Below, in pieces: positions 25,454 to 33,249 of a DNA stretch of 64,000 nt. How positions within the stretch are numbered: position 1 is the first letter of the stretch; every line of letters starts with the position of its first letter. The notes beneath the pieces are model-generated. The model was given only the letters and a program-made list of their open reading frames with translations, ran no database searches and was not told the DNA's origin. The stretch covers positions 60,877 to 124,876 of the forward strand of contig NZ_JOIR01000033.1 of the NCBI RefSeq assembly GCF_000720115.1. Direction: 5' to 3'. The position numbers and the translations under genes were made by a program. Source of the stretch: Streptomyces sp. NRRL F-2580. Lineage in GTDB: Bacteria > Actinomycetota > Actinomycetes > Streptomycetales > Streptomycetaceae.

Positions 25454-26188
25454 ATGAAATCCGCAGCAAGTTCGAACGGCGCCGACGGGGCGCCGTCGAA
25501 GGTGATGAAGGTGATCAAGGACTCCGCGCGCCGGCAGTTGGCGGAGCTGGGAGCCGCGGGGCTGTCCCCGGAGGCGGTGGCCCGCGCGGGCGGTCTCGCC
25601 GTCAGCGAGGTCGAGGCCGTGTTCCCGCACCGGGACGACCTGTTGACCGCGCTGGTCATCGATGCCTACGACGCGTCCGGCGCCGCGATGGAGGAGGCCG
25701 ACGAGGCCGCCGTCAAAGCCGGCGCCGCGGCGGGTGCCCGGCTCCTGGCGGTGACGCGCGCGCTGCGCCGGTGGTCCTTCGCCAACCCCGCCGAGTTCAC
25801 CCTGATCTACGGCTCCCCCGTACCGGGCTACCACGCACCGCAGGACACGGTCCCGCCCGCCTCACGGACCCCCGGGGTGCTCGCCGGCATCGTGCGGTCG
25901 GCGCTGCTGGGCGGTGAACTGACCCCGCCCCGGCGGGCGGTGCCCGGTCCGCCGCTGCTCCTGCCCGCCGCCGTAGAGGCGTTCGGCGGCGTGCCCGAGG
26001 CTCCGTTCTCGGACATCATCGAGCGGGGCATCGTCCTGTGGAGCAACCTCATCGGGCTCCTGGTGTTCCAGGTCTTCAGCCGTACCCACGACAGCGTCCG
26101 GGACGAGGCCGCGTTCTTCGACTACTCCATCGCCGTGGCGGCCGAGAGCATCGGGCTCGTGGTCCCCTCTGGCGAGACCACCGACTGA
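25454..26188 (+). CDS. TetR-family transcriptional regulator
   Basis: A 244-aa regulator. The N-terminal helix-turn-helix region (RRQLAELGAAGLSPEAVARA, then LAVSEVEAVFPHRDDLLTAL) matches TetR. The C-domain begins ARLLAVTRALRRWSFANPAEFTLIYGSPVPGY, the pattern of the TetR_C_13/WHG ligand domain common in actinobacteria. The ATG at 25454 follows a 190-bp spacer behind the divergent dacB start. Its target could be dacB or its own gene; the ligand is unknown. The next gene starts 43 nt downstream and may be co-transcribed. Confidence 0.85.
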   Translation: MKSAASSNGADGAPSKVMKVIKDSARRQLAELGAAGLSPEAVARAGGLAVSEVEAVFPHRDDLLTALVIDAYDASGAAMEEADEAAVKAGAAAGARLLAVTRALRRWSFANPAEFTLIYGSPVPGYHAPQDTVPPASRTPGVLAGIVRSALLGGELTPPRRAVPGPPLLLPAAVEAFGGVPEAPFSDIIERGIVLWSNLIGLLVFQVFSRTHDSVRDEAAFFDYSIAVAAESIGLVVPSGETTD

Positions 26189-26231
26189 ACCCCCGTCCGC
26201 CGCAAGCGCGGCACGTGCAGAAAAGCGGGAC

Positions 26232-27392
26232 GTGAACACCACCAGAACCCTCTGCTTCGTCATAGCCGCGCTGTCCTCGTACGCGGCGCTGGTCTACCGG
26301 CTGTGCCAGGCACGCCGCAGTTGGCGGGACAGCGCCTACCGCACGCTGATCGCCACTCTGCTGCTCCAGTGCCTCACCTTCACCATGGGCGCCTTCGCCA
26401 TGGGCGGCAAGAGCCTCCTGGGCGTCGGCAACCTCGCCATCCTCGTCATGCACCTGGCCGCGGTCGCCTTCTGCGTCAGCGCGCAGATCATCCTGCTCCG
26501 GTGGGCGGCCGCGGACGAGGCGACGGTGCGCAGGACGCGCTACTGGCTGGTCTCCGGCATCGTCCTCGACGTGCTGCTGACGGTCCTGTTCTTCGTCGCC
26601 GACGGCCCGGGCCGGCCCACCGCGGACTTCGACGGAACCGGCGAGCCGTTGATGCTCACGTACCTCCTGGTCTTCATCGTCTCCCAGGCGGTTCCGTGCG
26701 TCACCATCTACCGGCAGTGCGGCCCCTACGCCCGGATGACCGACAACGCCACGCTGCGCCAGGCCCTGCGGCTGCTCTCGGTGGCCGCCGTGGTCCTCTT
26801 CCTCTACTGCCTGGCCAGGACGGTCAACATCCTCACGGCCGCGGGCGGTGTCGACATCGGTGCCTGGAAGGTCGCCGCTTCGGTCTTCAGCGCCGCCGGC
26901 ATCGTCCTGCTCTCGCTCAGCCTGACCAACTCCTCCTGGGGGCCCTCGGCCACCCGGCTCCTGGAGTGGTCCCGGACCTACCGGACCTACCGGGCCCTGT
27001 ACCCGCTCTGGCGGGACCTGTACGAGGCCTCCCCGGACATCGCCCTGGAGCCGCCGGGCGCTTCGGTCTCGGACCTCGACTACCGCCTCCACCGGCGCGT
27101 GGTCGAAATACGCGACGGCTGGCGGGACTTGCGCCCGTACATCGACCGCACGGCCGGCGGGGCGGACCGGGCCGACGGGCCGGGCGGGGAGGCGAGCGAG
27201 GAGCTGCGGCAGGCGTTCACGGAGGCGGCGCAGATCAAACAGGCTCTGCTCGCCAAGCGGACCGGTACCGTCCCGCACGACAACAAGGACGCGGGCGACT
27301 TCGACGACCGCGACACGGACAACTTCAGTGCGGAAGTGGCCTGGCTCACCCAAGTCGCGGCCGCCTACAGTAAACTCGGCACCGCGAGTTGA
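26232..27392 (+). CDS. MAB_1171c-type membrane protein
   Basis: A 386-aa protein starting at GTG with about seven membrane helices in the first 240 residues, then a cytosolic helical tail containing TRLLEWSRTYRTYRALYPLW and LDYRLHRRVVEIRDG. This matches the actinobacterial group annotated as 'MAB_1171c family putative transporter', which is typically found beside an XRE regulator and an ImmA/IrrE-type peptidase, exactly as here. Transport has not been shown for the group to my knowledge; a signalling or sensor role with the regulator pair is at least as plausible. Two hairpins follow the stop. Confidence 0.8.
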   Translation: MNTTRTLCFVIAALSSYAALVYRLCQARRSWRDSAYRTLIATLLLQCLTFTMGAFAMGGKSLLGVGNLAILVMHLAAVAFCVSAQIILLRWAAADEATVRRTRYWLVSGIVLDVLLTVLFFVADGPGRPTADFDGTGEPLMLTYLLVFIVSQAVPCVTIYRQCGPYARMTDNATLRQALRLLSVAAVVLFLYCLARTVNILTAAGGVDIGAWKVAASVFSAAGIVLLSLSLTNSSWGPSATRLLEWSRTYRTYRALYPLWRDLYEASPDIALEPPGASVSDLDYRLHRRVVEIRDGWRDLRPYIDRTAGGADRADGPGGEASEELRQAFTEAAQIKQALLAKRTGTVPHDNKDAGDFDDRDTDNFSAEVAWLTQVAAAYSKLGTAS

Positions 27393-27397
27393 GAGCT

Positions 27398-27433
27398 CCC
27401 GCCCGGTTTGCATCCCCCGTCAAACCGGGCGGG
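27398..27433 (+). terminator. First hairpin after the MAB_1171c-type gene
   Basis: A 13-bp perfect stem (27398-27410 with 27421-27433) and a 10-nt loop CATCCCCCGT start 6 nt after the stop codon. Confidence 0.75.
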
Positions 27434-27484
27434 CATGCCCGTTCCGCCCGATTCACATCGGGCCGGACGGGTGGACTCCCACCC

Positions 27485-27523
27485 GGACTGGCCCGGCCCA
27501 TCCCCCGAGGGCCGGGCCAGTCC
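27485..27523 (+). terminator. Second hairpin, same loop core as the first
   Basis: A 15-bp perfect stem (27485-27499 with 27509-27523) and a 9-nt loop ATCCCCCGA. Both hairpins share the loop core ATCCCCCG. It could back up termination ahead of the XRE operon promoter. Confidence 0.65.
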
Positions 27524-27567
27524 GATGTCGCCGGCAGCCGACTCCGTGAAGCCCCCGTGAGTCGACT

Positions 27568-27650
27568 TAGCTGACAGCTATCGGCGAGACCCCAACGGTG
27601 GCGGATTCCCGGCCAATTGTCAACTGACTGCTAATCTGTGAGACTGACAG
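27568..27650 (+). promoter_or_regulatory. AT-richer operator/promoter region of the XRE operon
   Basis: This stretch before the XRE gene holds the palindrome TAGCTG-A-CAGCTA (27568-27580), the inverted repeat GTCA-AC-TGAC (27619-27628), and two copies of CTGACAG (27571 and 27644) 73 bp apart, about seven helical turns. TAGCC-AAG-GGCTA follows just downstream. The density of CTGACAG/TGAC half-sites suggests binding by the adjacent XRE protein, an inference. Confidence 0.4.
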
Positions 27651-27695
27651 ATAGCCAAGGGCTATGCCGAGGAGGTGACGGGAGGAAGATTCACC

Positions 27696-28148
27696 ATGAC
27701 CGGGACGGAAAGCGGGTCCGATGACCGGCCCCTGCTCGCAGTGCGCCTCGATGACCTGTTCAAGACGGTTCGCCCCAAGGGCAAGCACTGGACCAATGCC
27801 GAGGTGGCGGAGGAGCTGAAGCGCGCCAATCCCGAACTCAAGGTCGGGGGCGTGTACTTGTCGCAGCTGCGGACGGGCAAGCGCTCCAACCCCTCACCCG
27901 ACCTCCTGGCGGCCCTGGCCCGCTTCTTCGGCGTTTCGGTGGCCTACTTCTTCGACGACAAGGTCGCCGAGTCGGTGCTCAGCCAGATCGCCGCCATCGA
28001 GGCGCTGCGCCAGTCCGGGGTCCGCGCGGTGGCGATGCGCGCGGCCGGGATGAAGAAGGAAAACCTCCAGGCCATCACGGCCATCATGGACCAGTACCGG
28101 CAGATGCAGGGCCTGCCGCCCGTCACCGACTCCTCCCAGCCCGAATGA
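27696..28148 (+). CDS. XRE-type helix-turn-helix regulator
   Basis: A 150-aa DNA-binding protein. The N-terminal half carries a cro/C1-type fold (HWTNAEVAEELKRANPELKVGGVYLSQLRTGKRSNPSPDLLAALARFFGVSVAYFFDD). The C-terminal part (SQIAAIEALRQSGVRAVAMRAAGMKKENLQAITAIMDQYRQ) is the helical tail typical of regulators paired with ImmA-like peptidases. I chose the ATG at 27696, preceded by GGGAGGAAG, over an in-frame upstream GTG. The stop overlaps the next gene by 4 nt (ATGA). Likely an autoregulated repressor or activator. Confidence 0.88.
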   Translation: MTGTESGSDDRPLLAVRLDDLFKTVRPKGKHWTNAEVAEELKRANPELKVGGVYLSQLRTGKRSNPSPDLLAALARFFGVSVAYFFDDKVAESVLSQIAAIEALRQSGVRAVAMRAAGMKKENLQAITAIMDQYRQMQGLPPVTDSSQPE

Positions 28149-28723
28149 GGGCCTCGCGGAAGGAGCGGTCGGCGGACCAGGACCGGCGCAGCGGGCTCAA
28201 GAAGCTCCGCAAGGCCGGCGCCCGGCGCATCGCCGAACTCGACCTCCCCGAGGTGACCGACGTGGCCGAACTGTGCCGCCACCTCGGCGAAGTGCGCGAC
28301 CGTCCGATCACGCTCGTCCCGATGCAGATGCCCTCCACGCATCCGTGCGGCATGTGGGTCGCCGCACGCGACGAGGACCTCATCTTCTACGACGCCAACA
28401 CGACCAGCGCGCATCAGGAGCACATCATCTTGCACGAGCTGGGCCACATCATCTGCTGCCATCGGGGGGCGGGCGGGCTGGACGAGGCGGCCGCGCGCCT
28501 CCTCTTTCCCAACCTCGACCCCCAACTCGTACGGGACATGCTCCTGCGCGCGACGTACGACGACGTCCAGGAGCAGGAGGCGGAGATCATCGCCTATCTG
28601 CTCTCCCAGCGCATGGGCGGCGCCGAACAACGGCACGGTGCTCCCCCGGCGGCGGACACGGACGAGGGCGGCGACCCCGGCAGGAGCGCCGTGCTCAGCC
28701 GGATCGAGCGCACCCTGTTCTGA
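28145..28723 (+). CDS. ImmA/IrrE-type zinc metallopeptidase
   Basis: A 192-aa protein with the zinc-peptidase motif HELGH in EHIILHELGHIICCH (about residues 97-111) and an upstream ITLVPMQMPS strand as in ImmA/IrrE folds. By analogy with ImmA it may cleave or activate its XRE partner, to which it is translationally coupled (ATGA). The basic N-terminus (KERSADQDRRSGLKKLRKAGARR) is unusual but common in this Streptomyces group. It ends 9 nt from the convergent PKS gene. Confidence 0.85.
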   Translation: MRASRKERSADQDRRSGLKKLRKAGARRIAELDLPEVTDVAELCRHLGEVRDRPITLVPMQMPSTHPCGMWVAARDEDLIFYDANTTSAHQEHIILHELGHIICCHRGAGGLDEAAARLLFPNLDPQLVRDMLLRATYDDVQEQEAEIIAYLLSQRMGGAEQRHGAPPAADTDEGGDPGRSAVLSRIERTLF

Positions 28724-28732
28724 GGGAGGCGC

Positions 28733-31700
28733 TCAGTGCCCGGTGGCGGCCACCTCCTCGGCGAGGACCGAGACGGCCCGCCTGATGTCGTCCTCGCGGT
28801 GTTCGCTGGTGAGGAAGAACCGCAGCCTCGACAGCCCGTCCTCCACGGCGGGGTGCACGATCGGGTCCGCGATGATCCCGCGGTCGAACAGAGCGCCCGC
28901 GACGCGCAGGGTCCGCGCCGAGTCACCGAGGACGCACGGCACGATCGGGGTGTCGGCGCTGGATCCCGTGGCCAGACCGGCCGAGGCGGCCAGGCCGAGG
29001 AAGAGCCGGGCGTTCGCGCGCAGCGCGCGGACCCGGTGCGGCTCCGCCGCGATCAGCTCGGTGGCGGCCAGCGCCGCGGCCGCGTTGGCCGGGGTCAGGC
29101 CCACGCTGTAGACGAAGCCCGGGAGCGTGTGGCGCAGCCAGCGCACCATCCGGGCCGAGCCGCCGAGGTAGCCGCCGCAGCTGGCGAAGGCCTTGGAGAG
29201 GGTGCCCATCCACAGGTCCACGTCGGACCGCTCGACGCCGAAGAACTCCCCCACGCCCCGGCCGCGTTCGCCGACCGTGCCGATGCTGTGCGCCTCGTCC
29301 ACCATCAGCAGGGCGCCGTAACGCTTCTTCAGCTCGATCACGGCGGGCAGGTCGACGAGGTCGCCGTCCATGCTGTAGGCGCCCTCGACGGCGATCAGCA
29401 CCCGGCGGAAGCGGGACCGGTTGAGCCGCAGCATGTGTTCCAGCTGCCCGATGTCGTTGTGGGCGAAAGGGCGTCGCGCCGCCCCGGACAGGGCGCAGCC
29501 CTGGAGGATGCTGTCGTGGGCGAGTGCGTCGTGCACCACCAGGTCCTGGGCGCCGACGAGGTGCCCTATGGCGGTGACGTTGGTGGCGTGGCCGCTCACC
29601 AGCGTCAGGCAGTCCCCGACGCCGAGGAACTCCGCCAGTGCCCGCTCCAGCCGGATCGTCAGCTCCCGTTCGCCCGACAGCACCCGGCTCGCGGAGACCG
29701 AGGTCCCGTACCTGTCGACCGCCCGGTGCGCGGCCTCGTTGACCGCGGGATGTCCGGAGATCCCCAGGTAGTTGTAGCTTCCGAAGGACAGGTACGCACG
29801 CCCTCCGATCACCGTGGTGTCGCGGATGTTGCCCTCGTGGACGCGGAAGTACGGGTACTGCGCCCCGCTGTCGGCGATCGCGCCCAGGCGCTGCTCGAAG
29901 CGGCCCACCTCGGGGAACTCGTCGACGCTCGCCGTCCCGGCACCCCACTGCGGCGGCGTCTCGCGGGGCGAGGGCCGCGCGGGGGGCGCCGGCTGGGCGC
30001 GGTCCGGGTCGACCAGCGTGATCAGCCGGCCGACGGTGAGTCCGGGAGCGAAGAGCTCTTCGGTGCGGAAGCCCGGTACGCGCTTGGCTATGTTGACCTC
30101 CAGCTCCTGGAGCATCAGGGAGTCGAAGCCGAGATCGGTCACCAGCGTCATCCGCTCGCTCACGTCGGAGAGGGGGAAGACACCGGTCCGCGACACCTCT
30201 TCGAGCACGACGGCGGCGGCGGACGGGCCCTCGGGCCACGGCGAGCGCGCGGGCTCCGCCTCCCCGGGCCGCTCCACCGGTGCGGCGGGGTCCGGCAGGT
30301 CGCGCGCCGAGTCGTCCACGACCCAGTGTCGGCGCGGGGCGAGCGGACTCGGCGGGAGGGTGCACGGGGGCATGCGCTCCGTCCCGGTACGGGGCTCCGG
30401 TGCGGCCTCCCGGCCCGGGCCGGGGTCTCCGGCGCCGCCCGCCTCGACGGCCGCGGCCGCCGCGGTCAGCCGGGCCACGGCGTCGGCGGCGTCCCGCGCC
30501 ACGAGGGCGAGGTGTTCCGTGAGGGGGGTCCGGCGGGCCAGGGTGTCCGCCACCGCGGCGAGCGGTGGCCGGTCCTCGGTGAGGGTCCGCGCCAGTTCCC
30601 GGGCGTAGCGGGCCAGCCCGGCCCGGTCACGGGCGCTGAGGACGAGCCGGTGCGGCCCCTCGGCGGGCGCGGGGCGGGCGGGCGGGGCGCATTCCTCGAC
30701 CACCATGTGCACGCCCGTGCCGCCGAAGCCGAAGGCGCTCACCCCCGCCCGGCGCGGCAGGCCGTCGTCCGGCCACGGGGTCGGCGCCGTGGGCACGGTC
30801 AGCCGTGCCGCGTCCAGCGCGGAGCGGTCGGCCGGGTCGAACTCCGGCTGGGGCGGTATCACCCCCCGCTGCACGGCCAGGACGGACTTGATGAGCCCGG
30901 CCATTCCCGCGGAGTTGAGCGAGTGGCCGATCACCGCCTTCACCGCCCCGAGGTAGGCGGGTGCGGCCCCCTCACCGCGCAGTTCGCGCAGGACGCCGAG
31001 CTCGACGGGGTCGCCGACCGTGGTCCCGGTGCCGTGGGCCTCCAGGTAGCCCACCGCGTCGGGGGGCAGGTCCGCGTCCCGGTACGCCCGCCGCAGGGCC
31101 CGGAGCTGGCCGGCCGCACGGGGGTACATGCCGCCCTGCACGGTCCCGTCGTTGGCCGTTCCCACACCGCGGATCACCGCGTAGACCCGGTCGCCGGCCG
31201 CCCGGGCGTCGGCCAGGGGCCGCAGCACCAGGACGCCGGCTCCCTCTCCCAGGACGAAGCCGTCGGCCCCCGCGCCGAAGGGCAGGCACCTGCCGCTGCG
31301 GGAGAGGGCGCCGATCCGGCACAGCCCCACCAGGAGATCGGGCGCGAGTATCAGCTGGGCGCCGCCGGCGAGTGCGATGCGGGACCGGCCCGCGCGCAGG
31401 GCGTGCACGGCGTTGGCCACGGCCATGAGGCCACCGGAGCACGCCGAGTCGAGCGCGTAGCTCTCGCCGTGCAGGTCGAAGACCGAACTGATCGTGTTCG
31501 GCCCCATGTTGAGCAGCAGTCCGGCCACGGACGTGCCGTGCAGTCCGTCGACCGCGCGGACGGTCTCCGGCCACCGGAGGTCGGCCGCCCGCGCCCCGAA
31601 CTCGCCGCCGGCCAGCTGGCGCATCCGGATCTGCAGGGTGCTGAGCTCGCGGTAGCCGCTCTCGGTGAGCGCGGTGATCACCGAGGTCTCCTCGCGGTCG

Positions 31701-32083
31701 AAGCCGTCGGCCTCCCACCCCGCGTCCTGGATCGCCTCGCGGGCGAGGTCGATCAGCAGCCGGTGCTGGGGGTCCATCGCCCTGGCCCGCCGCGGCGGGA
31801 TGCCGTAGTGCGCGGCGTCGAAGTGGCCCACGTCCGGGAGCAGCGCCATGGTGTCCGTGTAGGCCGACGAGGTGTCACGGGCGTTGTCGCCCAGGAAGGC
31901 GGCGGTGCGCCAGCGCGAGTCCGGGATGGCGGAGAACTGCGCCCGAGGGGCCGTCAGGAGCCGCCAGTACTGGTTCACGTCGAGCGCCCCGGGGAACCTG
32001 CACGCCATTCCCACGACGGCTATGTCGTCGCGCGCCACGCGCCTCGGGTCCACGGCGGGATCCGTCCCTGTCGCAGCGGTCAC
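28733..32083 (-). CDS. Type I PKS fused to AOS: KS-ACP-AOS, no AT
   Basis: A 1,116-aa fusion starting at GTG, with a GTGA overlap to the SDR gene. The ketosynthase spans about residues 17-445 (DDIAVVGMACRFPG, Cys in DSACSGGLMAV, EAHGTGTTVGD, GHSLNSAGMAGL). A short linker with a truncated post-KS segment leads to an acyl carrier protein (about 605-680; phosphopantetheine Ser in DLGFDSLMLQ). A PLP alpha-oxoamine synthase (about 700-1110) follows, with LSFGSYNYLGISGHP, DEAHSIGTVGERGRG and PLP Lys in GTLSKAFASCGG (near 963). No acyltransferase is present, so malonyl loading must come in trans, for which the KS-AT at 11.7-14.9 kb is a candidate. Expected chemistry: extend an acyl chain, then offload it by decarboxylative condensation with an amino acid. 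Confidence 0.92.
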   Translation of the reverse strand: MTAATGTDPAVDPRRVARDDIAVVGMACRFPGALDVNQYWRLLTAPRAQFSAIPDSRWRTAAFLGDNARDTSSAYTDTMALLPDVGHFDAAHYGIPPRRARAMDPQHRLLIDLAREAIQDAGWEADGFDREETSVITALTESGYRELSTLQIRMRQLAGGEFGARAADLRWPETVRAVDGLHGTSVAGLLLNMGPNTISSVFDLHGESYALDSACSGGLMAVANAVHALRAGRSRIALAGGAQLILAPDLLVGLCRIGALSRSGRCLPFGAGADGFVLGEGAGVLVLRPLADARAAGDRVYAVIRGVGTANDGTVQGGMYPRAAGQLRALRRAYRDADLPPDAVGYLEAHGTGTTVGDPVELGVLRELRGEGAAPAYLGAVKAVIGHSLNSAGMAGLIKSVLAVQRGVIPPQPEFDPADRSALDAARLTVPTAPTPWPDDGLPRRAGVSAFGFGGTGVHMVVEECAPPARPAPAEGPHRLVLSARDRAGLARYARELARTLTEDRPPLAAVADTLARRTPLTEHLALVARDAADAVARLTAAAAAVEAGGAGDPGPGREAAPEPRTGTERMPPCTLPPSPLAPRRHWVVDDSARDLPDPAAPVERPGEAEPARSPWPEGPSAAAVVLEEVSRTGVFPLSDVSERMTLVTDLGFDSLMLQELEVNIAKRVPGFRTEELFAPGLTVGRLITLVDPDRAQPAPPARPSPRETPPQWGAGTASVDEFPEVGRFEQRLGAIADSGAQYPYFRVHEGNIRDTTVIGGRAYLSFGSYNYLGISGHPAVNEAAHRAVDRYGTSVSASRVLSGERELTIRLERALAEFLGVGDCLTLVSGHATNVTAIGHLVGAQDLVVHDALAHDSILQGCALSGAARRPFAHNDIGQLEHMLRLNRSRFRRVLIAVEGAYSMDGDLVDLPAVIELKKRYGALLMVDEAHSIGTVGERGRGVGEFFGVERSDVDLWMGTLSKAFASCGGYLGGSARMVRWLRHTLPGFVYSVGLTPANAAAALAATELIAAEPHRVRALRANARLFLGLAASAGLATGSSADTPIVPCVLGDSARTLRVAGALFDRGIIADPIVHPAVEDGLSRLRFFLTSEHREDDIRRAVSVLAEEVAATGH

Positions 32084-33021
32084 CCGGTGGCCGCCAGGCG
32101 CTCGCGCCACCAGTCCACGGTCTCCTTGACCTGTTCGTCGAGGGGCGTGGCCCGTCCCCCGAACGCCGCCTCGTACGCATGCGCGTCGACGGTGAACGGG
32201 CGGTCGAACTGGTAGCGGACCTCCTTCAGTTCGCGGATCAGCGGGGAGAAGAGCGAGGCCAGGCCCAGCGCGGCCGGCGGGATCCGGCGCACCGCGACCG
32301 GCCCCGTACCCGCCTGGGCGGCCAGCCTGTCGACCATCGCCCGGACCGACAGCGCGGGCTCGGTCGGAACGTGCCACGGCCGCCCCCAGGCCCGCTCCTC
32401 CCCCGCGACCTCGACCAGGGTCCTCGCCACGTCGGGGAGGTAGGTCCAGCTGTGCGGCACGTCCGGGTCCCCGAGGGTGGAGACCGGCTTGCCCCGCAGC
32501 AGCGGTGGCAGGACCCGCCCGGCCAGGTGGCCGCCCTCGGTCACACCGGGCCCGAAGAAGTCCGAGGCCCGTACCTCGACCGCCCTGACCCGGCCCTGCT
32601 CGTGCAGCTTCCGCGCCTGCTCCCACACGGCGGCACGCACCCGCCCCTTGGTGCCGGTGGCCGCGAGCGGCAGCTCCTCGGTGAGGGGGCCGTCCACCGG
32701 GCCGTAGCCGTAGAGGTTGCCCAGCAGTACCAGGACGGCCCCGGTCGCCTCGGCCGCGGCCAGGACCGAATCGGCCAGGGGCGGCCAGGCGCGGGCCCAG
32801 TGGTGGTAGGGAGGCGCGGCGCAGTTGTGGATCGCGGCGGCGCCCCGCGCGGTCTCGGTCAGCCGCGCGCTGTCGGTCGCGTCGAACGCGAAGTGCTGGA
32901 TTCCGGGTTCCGGTCGTCTGCCCGACGTGGTGACCACCCTTACGGAATGGCCCTGTTCGACCAGAAGCCGGGCGGTGGCCGCGCCGGCAGGTCCAAAACC
33001 GATGACGACATGAAAGCTCAC
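32080..33021 (-). CDS. NAD(P)-dependent epimerase/dehydratase-like SDR
   Basis: A 313-aa extended short-chain dehydrogenase. The nucleotide-binding motif is VVIGFGPAGAATARLL near the N-terminus. FDATDS and NLYGYGPVDG follow; the usual YxxxK catalytic pair is not obvious, with VWEQARKLHEQ in its place. ASDFFGPGV and SWTYLPDVARTLVE are typical of the epimerase family. It is coupled upstream of the KS-ACP-AOS gene (GTGA overlap), so it probably reduces or modifies the aminoketone or acyl intermediate. Substrate unknown. Confidence 0.85.
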   Translation of the reverse strand: MSFHVVIGFGPAGAATARLLVEQGHSVRVVTTSGRRPEPGIQHFAFDATDSARLTETARGAAAIHNCAAPPYHHWARAWPPLADSVLAAAEATGAVLVLLGNLYGYGPVDGPLTEELPLAATGTKGRVRAAVWEQARKLHEQGRVRAVEVRASDFFGPGVTEGGHLAGRVLPPLLRGKPVSTLGDPDVPHSWTYLPDVARTLVEVAGEERAWGRPWHVPTEPALSVRAMVDRLAAQAGTGPVAVRRIPPAALGLASLFSPLIRELKEVRYQFDRPFTVDAHAYEAAFGGRATPLDEQVKETVDWWRERLAATG

Positions 33022-33249
33022 GTACGCACACTAGCGCGAGCCGCCCGCGTCACACGGCGTACGGCGGCATCCCCCCTGCCATCCGCCCGGACCGGGCCGA
33101 TAGTCGCCTACGGGCTGCCGGATCACGACGTTCCGCCCGCCGGAGGCAGGACCCGCGCCCCTCGCCGCCGACCCTCCACATTGTCATTCGTATGACTATT
33201 CCGTTTCCCTGGTATCGGCCGTTCGGGCGCGGCACCATGGCTGCTCTCA

